Positions 1 through 8,818 of a DNA stretch of 64,000 bases are shown in pieces. The notes under the pieces were generated by a model that saw nothing but the letters and a program-made list of their open reading frames with translations, was not told the origin of the DNA and made no database searches. Position 1 is the stretch's first letter, and each line of letters begins with the position of its first letter. Location: assembly GCF_018138145.1 (NCBI RefSeq), contig NZ_CP073104.1:4531001-4595000 (forward strand), read 5' to 3'. A program made the position numbers and the translations under genes. This stretch comes from Pseudomonas sp. SCA2728.1_7 (GTDB lineage: Bacteria; Pseudomonadota; Gammaproteobacteria; Pseudomonadales; Pseudomonadaceae).

Positions 1-587
1 TGTTGTTGCTCGACGAACCGATGTCGGCCCTCGACGCCCGCGTCCGCGAGCATCTGTGCACCGAGCTGCGCCAACTGCAACGCAACCTCGGCATCACCAC
101 GCTGATGGTCACGCACAATCAGGACGAAGCCATGTTGATGGCCGACCGCATCGCGGTGATGAACAACGGCCGCGTCGAGCAGTACGCCACGCCGCAGGAA
201 ATCTACAACCGCCCGGCCACACCGTTCGTGGCCGAGTTTGTCGGTCAGGGCAACTGGTTGCCGTTCCAACGCAGCAGCGACACTCACGCGCAGGTCGGCG
301 GGATGAACCTGCGCCTCAGCGATGGCAGCATTCAGCGCGCCTCGGGCCGTTTGTTTTGCCGCCCGGAAGCGATCAACGTCAATCCACCGGTGCACGAAGA
401 AAACCTGTTCCCGGCCAAAGTCCGCGAGATCACCTTTCTCGGCAATCGCTGCCGCATGAGTTTCGAACTCGATCAACTGCCGGGCCACGCACTGCTCGCT
501 GAACTCGCCCCGGAAGCCATGCCGCGCCTCGGCGCCCAGCAGATCATGGTCGCCTTGCCGCCGCGCAGCCTGCAGGTGTTTGCCTGA
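1..587 (+). CDS. ABC transporter ATP-binding protein, C-terminal part (putative 2-aminoethylphosphonate importer)
   Basis: The reading frame is open at the left edge, so the N-terminus with Walker A is outside the window. What remains starts at Walker B (LLLDEP), followed by the D-loop (SALDAR) and the H-switch (VTHNQDEA). About 110 residues of C-terminal TOBE-like regulatory domain follow, as in importers of the spermidine/iron/phosphonate type. The stop shares one base with the permease start at 587. The permease, binding protein and phosphonate-degradation genes downstream suggest it energises aminophosphonate uptake (TIGR03265-like). The substrate is inferred from context only. Confidence 0.85.
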   Translation, partial: LLLDEPMSALDARVREHLCTELRQLQRNLGITTLMVTHNQDEAMLMADRIAVMNNGRVEQYATPQEIYNRPATPFVAEFVGQGNWLPFQRSSDTHAQVGGMNLRLSDGSIQRASGRLFCRPEAINVNPPVHEENLFPAKVREITFLGNRCRMSFELDQLPGHALLAELAPEAMPRLGAQQIMVALPPRSLQVFA

Positions 588-2311
588 TGAACAGCAACCT
601 CGCGCTGCCGCTACCGCACAAGCAGGTGCGACAGTCTTCGAAAGCCGAGATCGGCGACCGCATTTTTGTCGTTGGCGGCAAAGTCCTCTTGCTGCTGTTG
701 CTCGGCGTCGCGGTGTTGCTGCCGTTGTTGGCGATCTTCTGGCGCGGTTTCAGCAGTGAGGCCGGGCAGGGCGGTGGCTGGGTCGCGGCGAAGGAACTGG
801 TGACCAGCGAGAATTTCCACTGGCTGCTCGGCAACAGCCTGAAAGTTTCCCTCAGCGTCGCGGCCATCGTCGTACCGCTGGCCTACCTGTTTGCCTACGC
901 GCTGCAACGCACGCTGATTCCGGCGAAAGGCATCTGGCGCGGAATTTCTCTGTTGCCGCTGATGGCGCCGTCGATGCTGCCGGGGATTGCGTTGGTCTAT
1001 CTGTTCGGCAATCAGGGCATGTTGCGCGGGCTGCTCTCGGACAACATCTACGGGTTCTGGGGGATTGTGCTGGGCGAGGTGATCTACACCTTCCCGCATG
1101 CGCTGATGATTTTGCTCTCGGCGTTGTCGCTGGCTGATGCGCGATTGTTCGACGCTGCGTCGAGCATGGGCGCGAGTCCGGCCAAGGCGTTTCGCAGCAT
1201 CACCTGGCCGGCGACGCGTCAGGCTGTGTTCGCCGCGTTCTGTCTGGTGTTCACCCTGACCATCACCGATTTCGGTGTGCCAGTGGTGGTTGGTGGCGAC
1301 TACCAAGTGCTGGCGCTGGAGGCCTACAAAGCCGTGGTCGGTCAGCAACAATTCGGTCGCGGCGCGTTGATCGGCATGGTGCTGTTGCTGCCGGCGCTGT
1401 TCAGCTTCGGCGTCGATGCCTGGCTGCGTCGGCGTCACGGCGACTCCATGAGCGGGCGTGCTCAAGTGTTCAAACCGGCGCCGTCGACACTGCGCGATGG
1501 CTGCTATCTGGCGATTGTCTTGTTGATCAGCGCGGCGTTGATTCTGGTGTTCGGCATGGCGGTGTTCTCGTCGCTGGTGAAGTTCTGGCCGTACAACCTG
1601 TCGCTGTCGCTCAATCACTATCAGTTCAACGAAACCGCCGGCGGTGGCTGGCTGGCCTACAGCAACAGTTTGAAAATGGCCTTGGGCACGGCGCTGATCG
1701 GCAGTGTGCTGATTTTCACCGGCGCTTATCTCATGGAGAAAACCCGCGATCAGCGCGGCCTCAACCTGGCGTTGCGCATGCTCAGTTTTGTGCCGATGGC
1801 GGTGCCGGGGCTGGTGCTTGGTCTGGGTTACGTCTTCTTCTTCAACCTCACGGGTAACCCGCTGCATGTGCTCTACGGAACGATGACGCTGTTGATCGTC
1901 TGCACCATCGCGCACTACCTGACCACCGCACAAATGACCGCGACCACCGCGTTGCGCCAGCTCGACGCCGAGTTCGAAGCCGCCGCGCTGTCGCTCAAAG
2001 CGCCGCTGTACCGGCATTACCTGCGCGTCACCGTGCCGATCTGCCTGCCGGCGCTGCTCGACATCGTGCGCTACCTGTTTGTCTCGGCGATGACCACGGT
2101 GTCGGCGGCGATCTTCCTCTACAGCCCCGACACCATCCTTGCGGCGGTCGCGGTGCTGAACATGGATGACGCCGGCAACGTCGGCGGCGCGGCGGCGATG
2201 TCGACCCTGATTCTGTTCACTTCGGCGGGCGTGTCCTTGCTGCTGGCGTGGGCTTCGCGCGGCTTGCTGCGCCGTTCTCAAGCCTGGCGGCAAACCGCGC
2301 CCGGTCACTGA
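587..2311 (+). CDS. ABC transporter permease, two fused permease domains (putative 2-aminoethylphosphonate)
   Basis: A 574-residue inner-membrane protein with about twelve hydrophobic segments. It carries two binding-protein-dependent permease domains in one chain. Each has an EAA-type loop that would contact the ATPase: one near residue 188 (DAASSMGASP) and one near residue 463 (FEAAALSLKAP). Such double-length permeases occur in iron/thiamine/phosphonate importers, so a single protein may supply both halves of the channel. The start overlaps the ATPase stop by one base, indicating translational coupling. It resembles the TIGR03262 (PhnU2) type; substrate assignment rests on the neighbours. 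Confidence 0.85.
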   Translation: MNSNLALPLPHKQVRQSSKAEIGDRIFVVGGKVLLLLLLGVAVLLPLLAIFWRGFSSEAGQGGGWVAAKELVTSENFHWLLGNSLKVSLSVAAIVVPLAYLFAYALQRTLIPAKGIWRGISLLPLMAPSMLPGIALVYLFGNQGMLRGLLSDNIYGFWGIVLGEVIYTFPHALMILLSALSLADARLFDAASSMGASPAKAFRSITWPATRQAVFAAFCLVFTLTITDFGVPVVVGGDYQVLALEAYKAVVGQQQFGRGALIGMVLLLPALFSFGVDAWLRRRHGDSMSGRAQVFKPAPSTLRDGCYLAIVLLISAALILVFGMAVFSSLVKFWPYNLSLSLNHYQFNETAGGGWLAYSNSLKMALGTALIGSVLIFTGAYLMEKTRDQRGLNLALRMLSFVPMAVPGLVLGLGYVFFFNLTGNPLHVLYGTMTLLIVCTIAHYLTTAQMTATTALRQLDAEFEAAALSLKAPLYRHYLRVTVPICLPALLDIVRYLFVSAMTTVSAAIFLYSPDTILAAVAVLNMDDAGNVGGAAAMSTLILFTSAGVSLLLAWASRGLLRRSQAWRQTAPGH

Positions 2312-2347
2312 TTCCAACCCCGTTCAACTCATTACAGGAAAACGATC

Positions 2348-3373
2348 ATGTTCAAGCCTATGGCCCTGGCCGCTGCTGTGCTCGCTACTTTCAGCCTGAA
2401 TGCCTTTGCGGCAAAAACCGAGTTGACGGTGTACACCGCCCTCGAAGCCGAGCAACTGAAGTCCTACAAAGAAGCCTTCGAAAAGGCCAACCCGGACGTC
2501 GAGATCAAATGGGTGCGTGATTCCACCGGGATCATCACCGCCAAACTGCTCGCCGAAAAGGCCCGTCCGCAGGCTGACGCGGTGTGGGGTCTGGCGGCTT
2601 CGAGCCTGGCGATCCTCGATCAGCAAGGCATGCTGCAAAGCTACGCGCCGAAGGACCTCGGCAAGATTGGCGCGAACTACCGCGACGCCGCCAACCCGCC
2701 AGCCTGGGTCGGCATGGATGTGTGGGCCGCGACCATTTGCTTCAACACCGTCGAAGCCGAGAAGCAGGGTTTGAGCAAACCGGTGAGCTGGCAGGATCTG
2801 ACCAAGCCTGAGTACAAGGGCAAGATCGTCATGCCGAATCCGGCGTCGTCCGGCACCGGTTTCCTCGACGTCAGCGCCTGGCTGCAAACCTTTGGCGAGA
2901 AGCAGGGCTGGGCCTACATGGACGGTCTGCACCAGAACATCGGCCAGTACGTTCACTCCGGTTCCAAGCCTTGCAAGTTAGCAGCGGCGGGCGAGTTCCC
3001 GATCGGGATTTCCTTTGAATACCCGGCGGTACAGCTGAAGCGTCAGGGCGCGCCGCTGGACATCATCTTGCCGAAGGAAGGCCTGGGCTGGGAGATCGAA
3101 GCGACTGCCGTGATCAAAGGCACGCCGCATGAAGAGGCGGCGAAGAAACTGGCTGACTTCTCTGCCAGCGCTGAGGCGATGGATTTGTACAAGGAGAACT
3201 TCGCTGTTCTTGCGCAGCCGGGGATCGCCAAGCCGCAGACCGAATTGCCGGCGGATTACGAGCAGCGTTTGATCAAGAACGACTTCGCCTGGGCCTCGAA
3301 GAATCGCGACGAGATCCTGACCGAGTGGCGCAAGCGTTATGACGGCAAGTCCGAGAAAGTGGCTGCCAAGTAA
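2348..3373 (+). CDS. Periplasmic substrate-binding protein (putative 2-aminoethylphosphonate)
   Basis: A 341-residue protein with a clear signal peptide (basic start, hydrophobic core, cleavage probably after NAFA near residue 21). The mature part begins KTELTVYTALEAEQL, typical of iron/2-AEP class solute-binding proteins (TIGR03261-like). The start is preceded by AGGA at good spacing and lies 36 bases after the permease stop, so it belongs to the same transport operon. It would capture the ligand in the periplasm and hand it to the fused permease. A REP pair follows before the catabolic genes and may make this transcript part more abundant. Confidence 0.85.
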   Translation: MFKPMALAAAVLATFSLNAFAAKTELTVYTALEAEQLKSYKEAFEKANPDVEIKWVRDSTGIITAKLLAEKARPQADAVWGLAASSLAILDQQGMLQSYAPKDLGKIGANYRDAANPPAWVGMDVWAATICFNTVEAEKQGLSKPVSWQDLTKPEYKGKIVMPNPASSGTGFLDVSAWLQTFGEKQGWAYMDGLHQNIGQYVHSGSKPCKLAAAGEFPIGISFEYPAVQLKRQGAPLDIILPKEGLGWEIEATAVIKGTPHEEAAKKLADFSASAEAMDLYKENFAVLAQPGIAKPQTELPADYEQRLIKNDFAWASKNRDEILTEWRKRYDGKSEKVAAK

Positions 3374-3397
3374 ATCTTCGCAAGCTGACAGGGCCTC

Positions 3398-3462
3398 ATC
3401 GCGAGCAGGCTCACTCCTACAGGGGAACGCATTCCAACTGTAGGAGCGAGCCTGCTCGCGAT
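3398..3462. repeat. REP pair, ACTCCTAC class
   Basis: Two inverted copies of the fluorescens-type REP core (ATCGCGAGCAGGCTCACTC and its complement) separated by about 20 bases. The right copy reads GTAGGAGCGAGCC, a one-base variant. It lies inside the phosphonate gene cluster, between the binding protein and the FAD oxidoreductase. Confidence 0.9.
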
Positions 3463-3491
3463 TGCGGTCTTTCATTCAGGACATCATCCAG

Positions 3492-4625
3492 ATGACACAA
3501 CACCAAGACCTGCTCATCGTCGGCGCTGGCATCCTCGGCCTGTCCCACGCCTACGCCGCTGCCAAACGCGGCCTCAAGGTCGCCGTCTTCGAACGCACCG
3601 CCACGCCGCTGGGCGCCTCGGTGCGCAACTTCGGCCAGGCCCTGGTCACCGGCCAACCGCCGGGCCCAATGCTCGAACTGGCCAAGGCCAGCCGCGAAAT
3701 ATGGGGCGACTGGGCGCAACTCGCCGGGCTGCAAATCAAACGCAACGGCTCCTACTTGTTTGCCCGCACCGAAGCCGAAGAACACCTGCTCGAGACCTTC
3801 TGCAACGGTCGCGCCGTGGAACACGGTTACAATATTCAATTGCTGCGCGGCGCCGCGCTGCGCGACCTCTACAACGGCCAGTTCAGTCACCACCGCGCCG
3901 CCCTCCACGGTATCGACGATCAACAGCTGTACTCGCGTGAAGCAATCCCAGCGCTGATCGATTACCTGCGCCGCGACCTCGGCGTCGAGTTCCACTTCTC
4001 GACGCTGGTGCGCGACGTCGAACCCGGACGTCTGCACAGCACCGTCGGCAGCTTCACGGCGAAGCAGATCATCGTCTGCTCCGGCCACGATTATCAGACC
4101 TTGCTCGCCGAGCCGATCGCCGCCCTCGATCCGCAAATCTGCCGCCTGCAAATGCTCCGCGCCAAACCTGCGACCGAGCTGAATCTGCAACACGCCTTGC
4201 TCACCGGCCTGAGCTGCGTGCACTACGGCGCCTTCGCCGATCTGCCGGAAGCGGCGGCGGTGCAGGCGCAAATCATCCGTGAGCAACCGCACCTGCACGA
4301 CAACGGTATCCACCTGCTGATCAGCCCCACGCCGTACGGCGAATTGATCATCGGCGACTCGCACCATTACGGCAGCGACCCTTCACCGTTCAACGCTGAG
4401 CAAGTGGATAACTGGATGCTCGAACTGGCCGAGCAGACGCTGGGCTGCAAGGTGCAAGTGGTCGAGCGCTGGCAGGGCGTCTATGGTTCCCGGGGGCCGG
4501 GGCCGTTTTCGTTCTTGCGCCCGGCACCCGGGTTGAGTGTGGCGCTGATGCACACCGGCGTCGGCATGAGCGTCGGCCCGGCCATGGCCGAGCGCAACAT
4601 TGCGCAGTTGCTGGAGGACATTTGA
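3492..4625 (+). CDS. FAD-dependent oxidoreductase of the phosphonate-associated TIGR03364 (HpnW) type
   Basis: A 377-residue D-amino-acid-oxidase-like flavoprotein. The dinucleotide-binding motif VGAGILG lies at residues 9-15, followed by an acidic/basic strand end (VAVFER). The C-terminus carries the GVGMSVGPAMAER stretch expected to close the FAD site. I chose the ATG at 3492 because the flavin motif then sits next to the N-terminus; an ATG at 3462 would add ten residues encoded partly by REP-adjacent sequence. Members of this family are linked to phosphonate operons and are thought to oxidise aminophosphonates related to 2-aminoethylphosphonate. The stop overlaps the next start by one base. 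Confidence 0.85.
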   Translation: MTQHQDLLIVGAGILGLSHAYAAAKRGLKVAVFERTATPLGASVRNFGQALVTGQPPGPMLELAKASREIWGDWAQLAGLQIKRNGSYLFARTEAEEHLLETFCNGRAVEHGYNIQLLRGAALRDLYNGQFSHHRAALHGIDDQQLYSREAIPALIDYLRRDLGVEFHFSTLVRDVEPGRLHSTVGSFTAKQIIVCSGHDYQTLLAEPIAALDPQICRLQMLRAKPATELNLQHALLTGLSCVHYGAFADLPEAAAVQAQIIREQPHLHDNGIHLLISPTPYGELIIGDSHHYGSDPSPFNAEQVDNWMLELAEQTLGCKVQVVERWQGVYGSRGPGPFSFLRPAPGLSVALMHTGVGMSVGPAMAERNIAQLLEDI

Positions 4626-5185
4626 TGACGGGTCACGAGCAAGTCGTCGCACGGGTATTCGGACTGTACGAGCGCTTTGGCACCAGCGATTACATCGGCG
4701 AGCCGGTGTCGCAGATCGAGCACATGTCCCAGGCTGCTGAACTGGCTATCGCCGAGGGCTTTGATGATGAAGTGGTGCTGGCGGCGTTCTTTCATGACAT
4801 CGGTCATCTGTGTGCCGAGGGCGCTGAGAACATGGGCGGCTTTGGCGTGGTCAGTCATGAACGGCTGGGTGCGGACTATTTGCGTGAGGCCGGTTTCAGC
4901 GAACGTATGGCGAGGCTGGTGGAATATCACGTGCAGGCCAAGCGGTATCTGACGTTGCGTGAGCCGGGGTATTTTGATCGGCTGAGTGAGGCGAGTCGGC
5001 GGACGCTGGGGTATCAGGGTGGGGTGATGAGCGAGGCGGAGGCGAATGTGTTTGAGCGCGATCCGTTGTGTGCGGTCAGCTTGCGGATGCGGCAGTGGGA
5101 TGAGTTGGCCAAGGAGAGGGCGGTGCCGGTGATGGATCTGGCGGTGCTCAAGCGCAAGGCTGAGGTTTTGTTGTTGGCTGAGTGA
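4625..5185 (+). CDS. PhnZ-like HD-domain phosphonate oxygenase
   Basis: A 186-residue HD-domain protein of the phosphonate-degradation type (TIGR03276). Residues matching the mixed-valence diiron oxygenase PhnZ are all present, shifted by one or two: Tyr23 and Glu26 (DYIGEP), His33, His57-Asp58-x-x-His61 (HDIGH), His78, His102, Lys106 and a late Asp159. PhnZ cleaves (R)-1-hydroxy-2-aminoethylphosphonate oxidatively to glycine and phosphate. The ATG at 4625 overlaps the upstream stop; a TTG three bases earlier is less likely. The hydroxylase that makes PhnZ substrate (PhnY type) is not in the window and could lie to the left. Confidence 0.85.
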   Translation: MTGHEQVVARVFGLYERFGTSDYIGEPVSQIEHMSQAAELAIAEGFDDEVVLAAFFHDIGHLCAEGAENMGGFGVVSHERLGADYLREAGFSERMARLVEYHVQAKRYLTLREPGYFDRLSEASRRTLGYQGGVMSEAEANVFERDPLCAVSLRMRQWDELAKERAVPVMDLAVLKRKAEVLLLAE

Positions 5186-5191
5186 TTGTCG

Positions 5192-5363
5192 CCCTCACCC
5201 CAGCCCTCTCCCGGAGGGAGAGGGAGCTGACCGTGTTGTTTTGGGGCCATACATCGACCTGAGATATCCAGTCGAACTCAGGTTTGAAAAGCCTGGAGAT
5301 CTGCTCCCTTCCCCCTCTACCCCTTGGGGGCGGTCCGACGTTTCGGGAGGGCTGGGGTGAGGG
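5192..5363. repeat. Single copy of a CCCTCACCCC-bounded palindromic repeat
   Basis: About 170 bases between two converging genes, bounded by inverted ends (CCCTCACCCCAGCCCTCTCC on the left, its near complement ending GGTGAGGG on the right). The interior holds ATATCCAGTCGAACTCAGG and TTGAAAAG stretches that recur in the tandem block at 46702-47157. It is the same family in single-copy form. It may act as a bidirectional hairpin at the gene ends. Confidence 0.8.
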
Positions 5364-5372
5364 GGTAGCGAT

Positions 5373-6758
5373 CTAAAGCTCAAGCACCCGATCAACCAAC
5401 GCCTCAATCTGCTCCTGCCTTTCCCCCTGATTCAACTTTGCATGGGGATTCAACGACGACCACTGCGGATGCGCCCGCGCCTTGTTCAGCGCTTCCGGCA
5501 ACTTGCCCTCACGCCAGGTCTTGTCTTGGGGCGTGGCCACCTGAACCGCATCCATCGCCGCATGCCCGCGCTGATCCAGCGCCAACACCAACTGCCGCTG
5601 ACGCAACGCCAACAGCCGCAGCACTCCGTCATCCACCGTCAACTCGCGCTGCCCTTTGATCTTGCCCAGCAAGCGACTGCCATAACTGCGCGCCGTCTGC
5701 AGCGCCCCCCCGGCAATCGCCCCCGCCAATGCCGCCGCGCCGAGGGTAATCCCGCCAACCAGCAGATCCACACCAGCCCCCGCCGCCGCACCGGCAGCAA
5801 TACCGCCGCCCACGCGCACACCGAGTTGCTTGAGGGTTTCCGGGTTGAACAGGTCATCACCCCAACGCCCATCGAGCAATGGCAAATCACTCGCCGCCGC
5901 ATCCTGCGGGCGAAACGCATACAGCTTGAGCAGCGCCTCAACACACTTCTGCTCACGCTGGCGCACAGCCTTGCGCAGTTCACTGATCGCTTGCTGTTCC
6001 TGCGCAGCTTCGCTGACCACACTGCGCCGACAAGCCGCGCAGTCGATCAGCAATTCAGCAATCAACCGCGCCGCACTTTGCTGGCGGGCGAGGCGCTGGG
6101 CCTGTTGATCAGCAATCAATCGTTCCAATTGCGGACGAGCATTTTCCAGCAGTAGCGCAAGGCTTTCATACAGCCGGCGCTCGCCATCCTCGGGCGGCGC
6201 GACGCTGTCGAAACGCACCAGCGCATGCAGCCCGAGCCGTGCCAGTGCCTCGCGCCAATCCGGCTCACGATGATTGGCACTGCTGACGAAATTCAGCACC
6301 GGCAGCAGCGGTTTGCCGCAACTGGCCAACACTTCGAGCTCATCGCGGTACTTGGCCAGCACCGGTTCGCGCGCATCGATCACATACAAACCGGCGTCCG
6401 AGGCGAGCAGTTGTCGCAGCACTTTGGCTTCCTGCTCAAAGCGCTGGCGCGCCTCGCTGCCGTCGAGAAACCGCGCTAGTCGCGCCGGGCCGTCGAGGCG
6501 TTCACCGGGGCGTTCCAGGCGTTCGAGAAAATCCAGCAGGGCGATGGCGTCTTCCAGGCCGGGCGTGTCGTAGAGGTCGAGCAACGGTTCGCCGTCCACC
6601 GACAACCGCGCGCCCTCGACATGCCGGGTAGTGCTCGGGCGATGGGACACTTCGCCAAAACCCACGTCGCGGGTCAGCGTGCGCAGCAGTGAGGTCTTGC
6701 CGACGTTGGTGTGGCCGACCACCGCGAGTTTCAGCGGCGCTTTCCTGGCATCAGTCAT
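5373..6758 (-). CDS. GTPase with C-terminal DUF3482 domain
   Basis: A 461-residue protein. The N-terminal third is a TRAFAC-type GTPase: P-loop GHTNVGKTS at residues 15-23, a switch-I threonine region (PSTTRHVEG) and G3 motif DTPG near residue 64. The C-terminal DUF3482 part is helical, then very rich in Gly and Ala around residues 310-350 (GGGIAAGAAAGAGVDLLVGG), which could insert in or lie on a membrane. It overlaps the upstream membrane-protein gene by eight bases. The two DUFs travel together in many gammaproteobacteria; their function is not known to me. Confidence 0.8.
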   Translation of the reverse strand: MTDARKAPLKLAVVGHTNVGKTSLLRTLTRDVGFGEVSHRPSTTRHVEGARLSVDGEPLLDLYDTPGLEDAIALLDFLERLERPGERLDGPARLARFLDGSEARQRFEQEAKVLRQLLASDAGLYVIDAREPVLAKYRDELEVLASCGKPLLPVLNFVSSANHREPDWREALARLGLHALVRFDSVAPPEDGERRLYESLALLLENARPQLERLIADQQAQRLARQQSAARLIAELLIDCAACRRSVVSEAAQEQQAISELRKAVRQREQKCVEALLKLYAFRPQDAAASDLPLLDGRWGDDLFNPETLKQLGVRVGGGIAAGAAAGAGVDLLVGGITLGAAALAGAIAGGALQTARSYGSRLLGKIKGQRELTVDDGVLRLLALRQRQLVLALDQRGHAAMDAVQVATPQDKTWREGKLPEALNKARAHPQWSSLNPHAKLNQGERQEQIEALVDRVLEL

Positions 6759-8130
6759 GACCCGTCTCCAACCAGTTCAACGGCGCGCAATCGGCAAACT
6801 TCAGATCAAGCTGTTGCAGCGCCACGTGCCAGTCGCCGAGACGCTCGGCATCCAGCGCTTCGCCGGGCGGCGCTTGCAGCAACCACACGCGGGTTTCGCC
6901 AGCGCTGCGCGCCAGTTCGGCGATCAAGGCGAGGCTGCCGCGATCCGGCGAGCGTCGCGGGTCGCAGGCAATGGCCAGACGTGCCGGTGGAAAACGGCTG
7001 AGTTGTTCGAGGAGTTTGTGCCGCGATTCGCGGCTGTCGAGGATGCCGGCGTTGCTGACGGTTTTCGGCAGCGCGGGCGGCCATGGGCGCTGCTCATCGA
7101 GTTCAATCGCGACCAACAACGCGCCTTCGCTAACCAGTTCGCCAACGCCGCTTTCGACACGGTGCAGTTGCGCCGGCTCAGGATCGTTGACGCCAAGGCG
7201 TTCGCTGGTCGGCATCAAGCGTTCGCGCAGTTGCGCGTAGCCGGGCAGGTTCAGCTCCAGACGCAATCGATCACGTCCATGCTTCCAGCGCCAACGGCAG
7301 AACAGCATCAGCAGCAGGCGGGGTAGCACGCCGTAGATCAGCACCGCGCCGACCAGCCATATCGCCCACATCTGGCGAACCAGAACGCGGTTGTAATCGG
7401 TATCCAGTGTCACGCGGATCATGTCCACGCTCGGCGCACTCCAGCCCAGCGCATGGGGAACGACCGTCAACGCATCAGTCAGTGCCGCGAAGAAGTCAGC
7501 GCCCAGCAGCGTGCTTTCCCAGATGAAGTCATATTGCCGAGTGGCCATCATCAATATCAGCATGCTCAGCGCGCTGAACATGATCAGCAGCCACAGGCCA
7601 TTGACCAGTGAGCCAATCGCCCAGCGATTGAGTTTGTGGCGTTGCAGCAGGACCAGTAATGCGGGGGGTAATTGCGCGGCTTTGGCGTCCCGGGCAAATT
7701 TCTCGCTGAGCCACAGCCACAACCTGCCAAGCGCTGCCGCGTGTTCGCCAGCGAATAGCAGGCCGAATGCCCAGCTCAGCAACAGGATCAGATTGACCCC
7801 GAGCAAAGTGCCCAGCGCCCAGAAAATGTTCACCGCTCGCGTACCGTCGCCCAGCGCAGAAAATGCCATGCCTGCGCCAGTGACGCAGGCCAGCACCACC
7901 ATCAATAGCAGTGCCAGACGCGCGCCTTGCAGCCAGTGTTTGAGGGCAGCCGTCAGTCCGTCACGTTCGGCCAGCCATAACGCCCGGCGCTGAATGCGGC
8001 TCGGCAGATCGCCGCCGGCCGTGCGCGCCAGTCGGTTGGCTTCCAGATCTTCCAGGGGGCCTGCGTGTTCTTCGCGCAGGCGCACGGTCTCGGTCAGCCA
8101 GAGGTTTTGCAGTGGAGTCAGTTCAGTCAC
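6751..8130 (-). CDS. DUF2868 membrane protein, partner of the DUF3482 GTPase
   Basis: A 459-residue protein with hydrophobic segments near residues 70-92, 102-125, 195-215 and 260-285. It also has a C-terminal soluble domain of about 170 residues that looks like a nucleotide- or protein-interaction domain. The start is a GTG at 8130. The stop lies inside the start region of the GTPase gene (eight-base overlap), so the two are translationally coupled and probably act as a complex at the inner membrane. No catalytic motif was recognised. Divergent from folA. Confidence 0.75.
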   Translation of the reverse strand: MTELTPLQNLWLTETVRLREEHAGPLEDLEANRLARTAGGDLPSRIQRRALWLAERDGLTAALKHWLQGARLALLLMVVLACVTGAGMAFSALGDGTRAVNIFWALGTLLGVNLILLLSWAFGLLFAGEHAAALGRLWLWLSEKFARDAKAAQLPPALLVLLQRHKLNRWAIGSLVNGLWLLIMFSALSMLILMMATRQYDFIWESTLLGADFFAALTDALTVVPHALGWSAPSVDMIRVTLDTDYNRVLVRQMWAIWLVGAVLIYGVLPRLLLMLFCRWRWKHGRDRLRLELNLPGYAQLRERLMPTSERLGVNDPEPAQLHRVESGVGELVSEGALLVAIELDEQRPWPPALPKTVSNAGILDSRESRHKLLEQLSRFPPARLAIACDPRRSPDRGSLALIAELARSAGETRVWLLQAPPGEALDAERLGDWHVALQQLDLKFADCAPLNWLETGHD

Positions 8131-8215
8131 GCGGCGTCCCGTCGCTTAAATGAGCGCTGAGCATAACCGCTGTGGCGCTTATCGGGGTAAGCGCGGCTCT
8201 GGTATCCTCGCCGGC

Positions 8216-8728
8216 ATGACTAAATCACTCCCCCTCAGCCTGATCGCAGCCCTCGGTGAAAACCGCGTGATCGGCGTCGACAACAGCATGCCCTGGCACC
8301 TGCCGGGGGACTTCAAATACTTCAAGGCCACGACCTTGGGCAAGCCTATCATCATGGGTCGCAAGACCTGGGATTCGCTCGGTCGGCCATTGCCGGGGCG
8401 CTTGAACATTGTGGTCAGTCGTCAGGCCGGTCTGGTGCTCGAAGGTGCCGAGGTGTATCCGTCGCTGGAAGCTGCCGTGGTTCGCGCCGAAGAGTGGGCG
8501 AAAGCCCAAGGCGTCGATGAGCTGATGCTGATTGGCGGTGCGCAGTTGTATGCGCAAGGGCTGGCGCAGGCGGATCGTCTGTATCTGACGCGCGTGGCGT
8601 TGAGCCCGGAAGGGGATGCGTGGTTTCCGGAGTTTGATTTGGAGCAGTGGAAGCTGGTGTCGAATGTGCCGAATCCGGCTGAGGGCGACAAACCCGCGTA
8701 CAACTTTGAGATTTGGGAAAAAGCCTAA
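8216..8728 (+). CDS. folA: Dihydrofolate reductase
   Basis: A 170-residue enzyme reducing dihydrofolate to tetrahydrofolate with NADPH in the cytoplasm. Recognisable elements are ALGENRVIGVDNSMPW near residues 11-26, LPGDFKYFK with the substrate-site acidic and aromatic residues, IIMGRKTWDSLGRPLPGR for NADPH binding, and the late IGGAQLYAQ. The ATG at 8216 gives the family's usual length and N-terminus; an upstream in-frame ATG at 8150 would add 22 residues of untypical sequence. It appears monocistronic and is followed by a REP pair. Confidence 0.96.
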   Translation: MTKSLPLSLIAALGENRVIGVDNSMPWHLPGDFKYFKATTLGKPIIMGRKTWDSLGRPLPGRLNIVVSRQAGLVLEGAEVYPSLEAAVVRAEEWAKAQGVDELMLIGGAQLYAQGLAQADRLYLTRVALSPEGDAWFPEFDLEQWKLVSNVPNPAEGDKPAYNFEIWEKA

Positions 8729-8732
8729 AAGC

Positions 8733-8798
8733 ATCGCGAGCAGGCTCACTCCTACAGGGGGAACGCATTCCAATTGTAGGAGTGAGCCTGCTCGCGAT
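8733..8798. repeat. REP pair, ACTCCTAC class
   Basis: Inverted REP cores with a spacer of about 20 bases between the converging ends of folA and the symporter gene. Confidence 0.9.
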
Positions 8799-8818
8799 AG
8801 CGGTCTGTCAGGCGCTAC

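Noticed and set aside
611..2317. 568-codon leftward open frame over the permease gene
   Set aside because: Composition is Arg/Gln/His-rich as expected for antisense of a high-GC gene; the rightward frame has clear membrane helices and EAA motifs.
8150..8216. Upstream start for folA
   Set aside because: Adds 22 residues lacking similarity to dihydrofolate reductases; ATG at 8216 gives the standard start.
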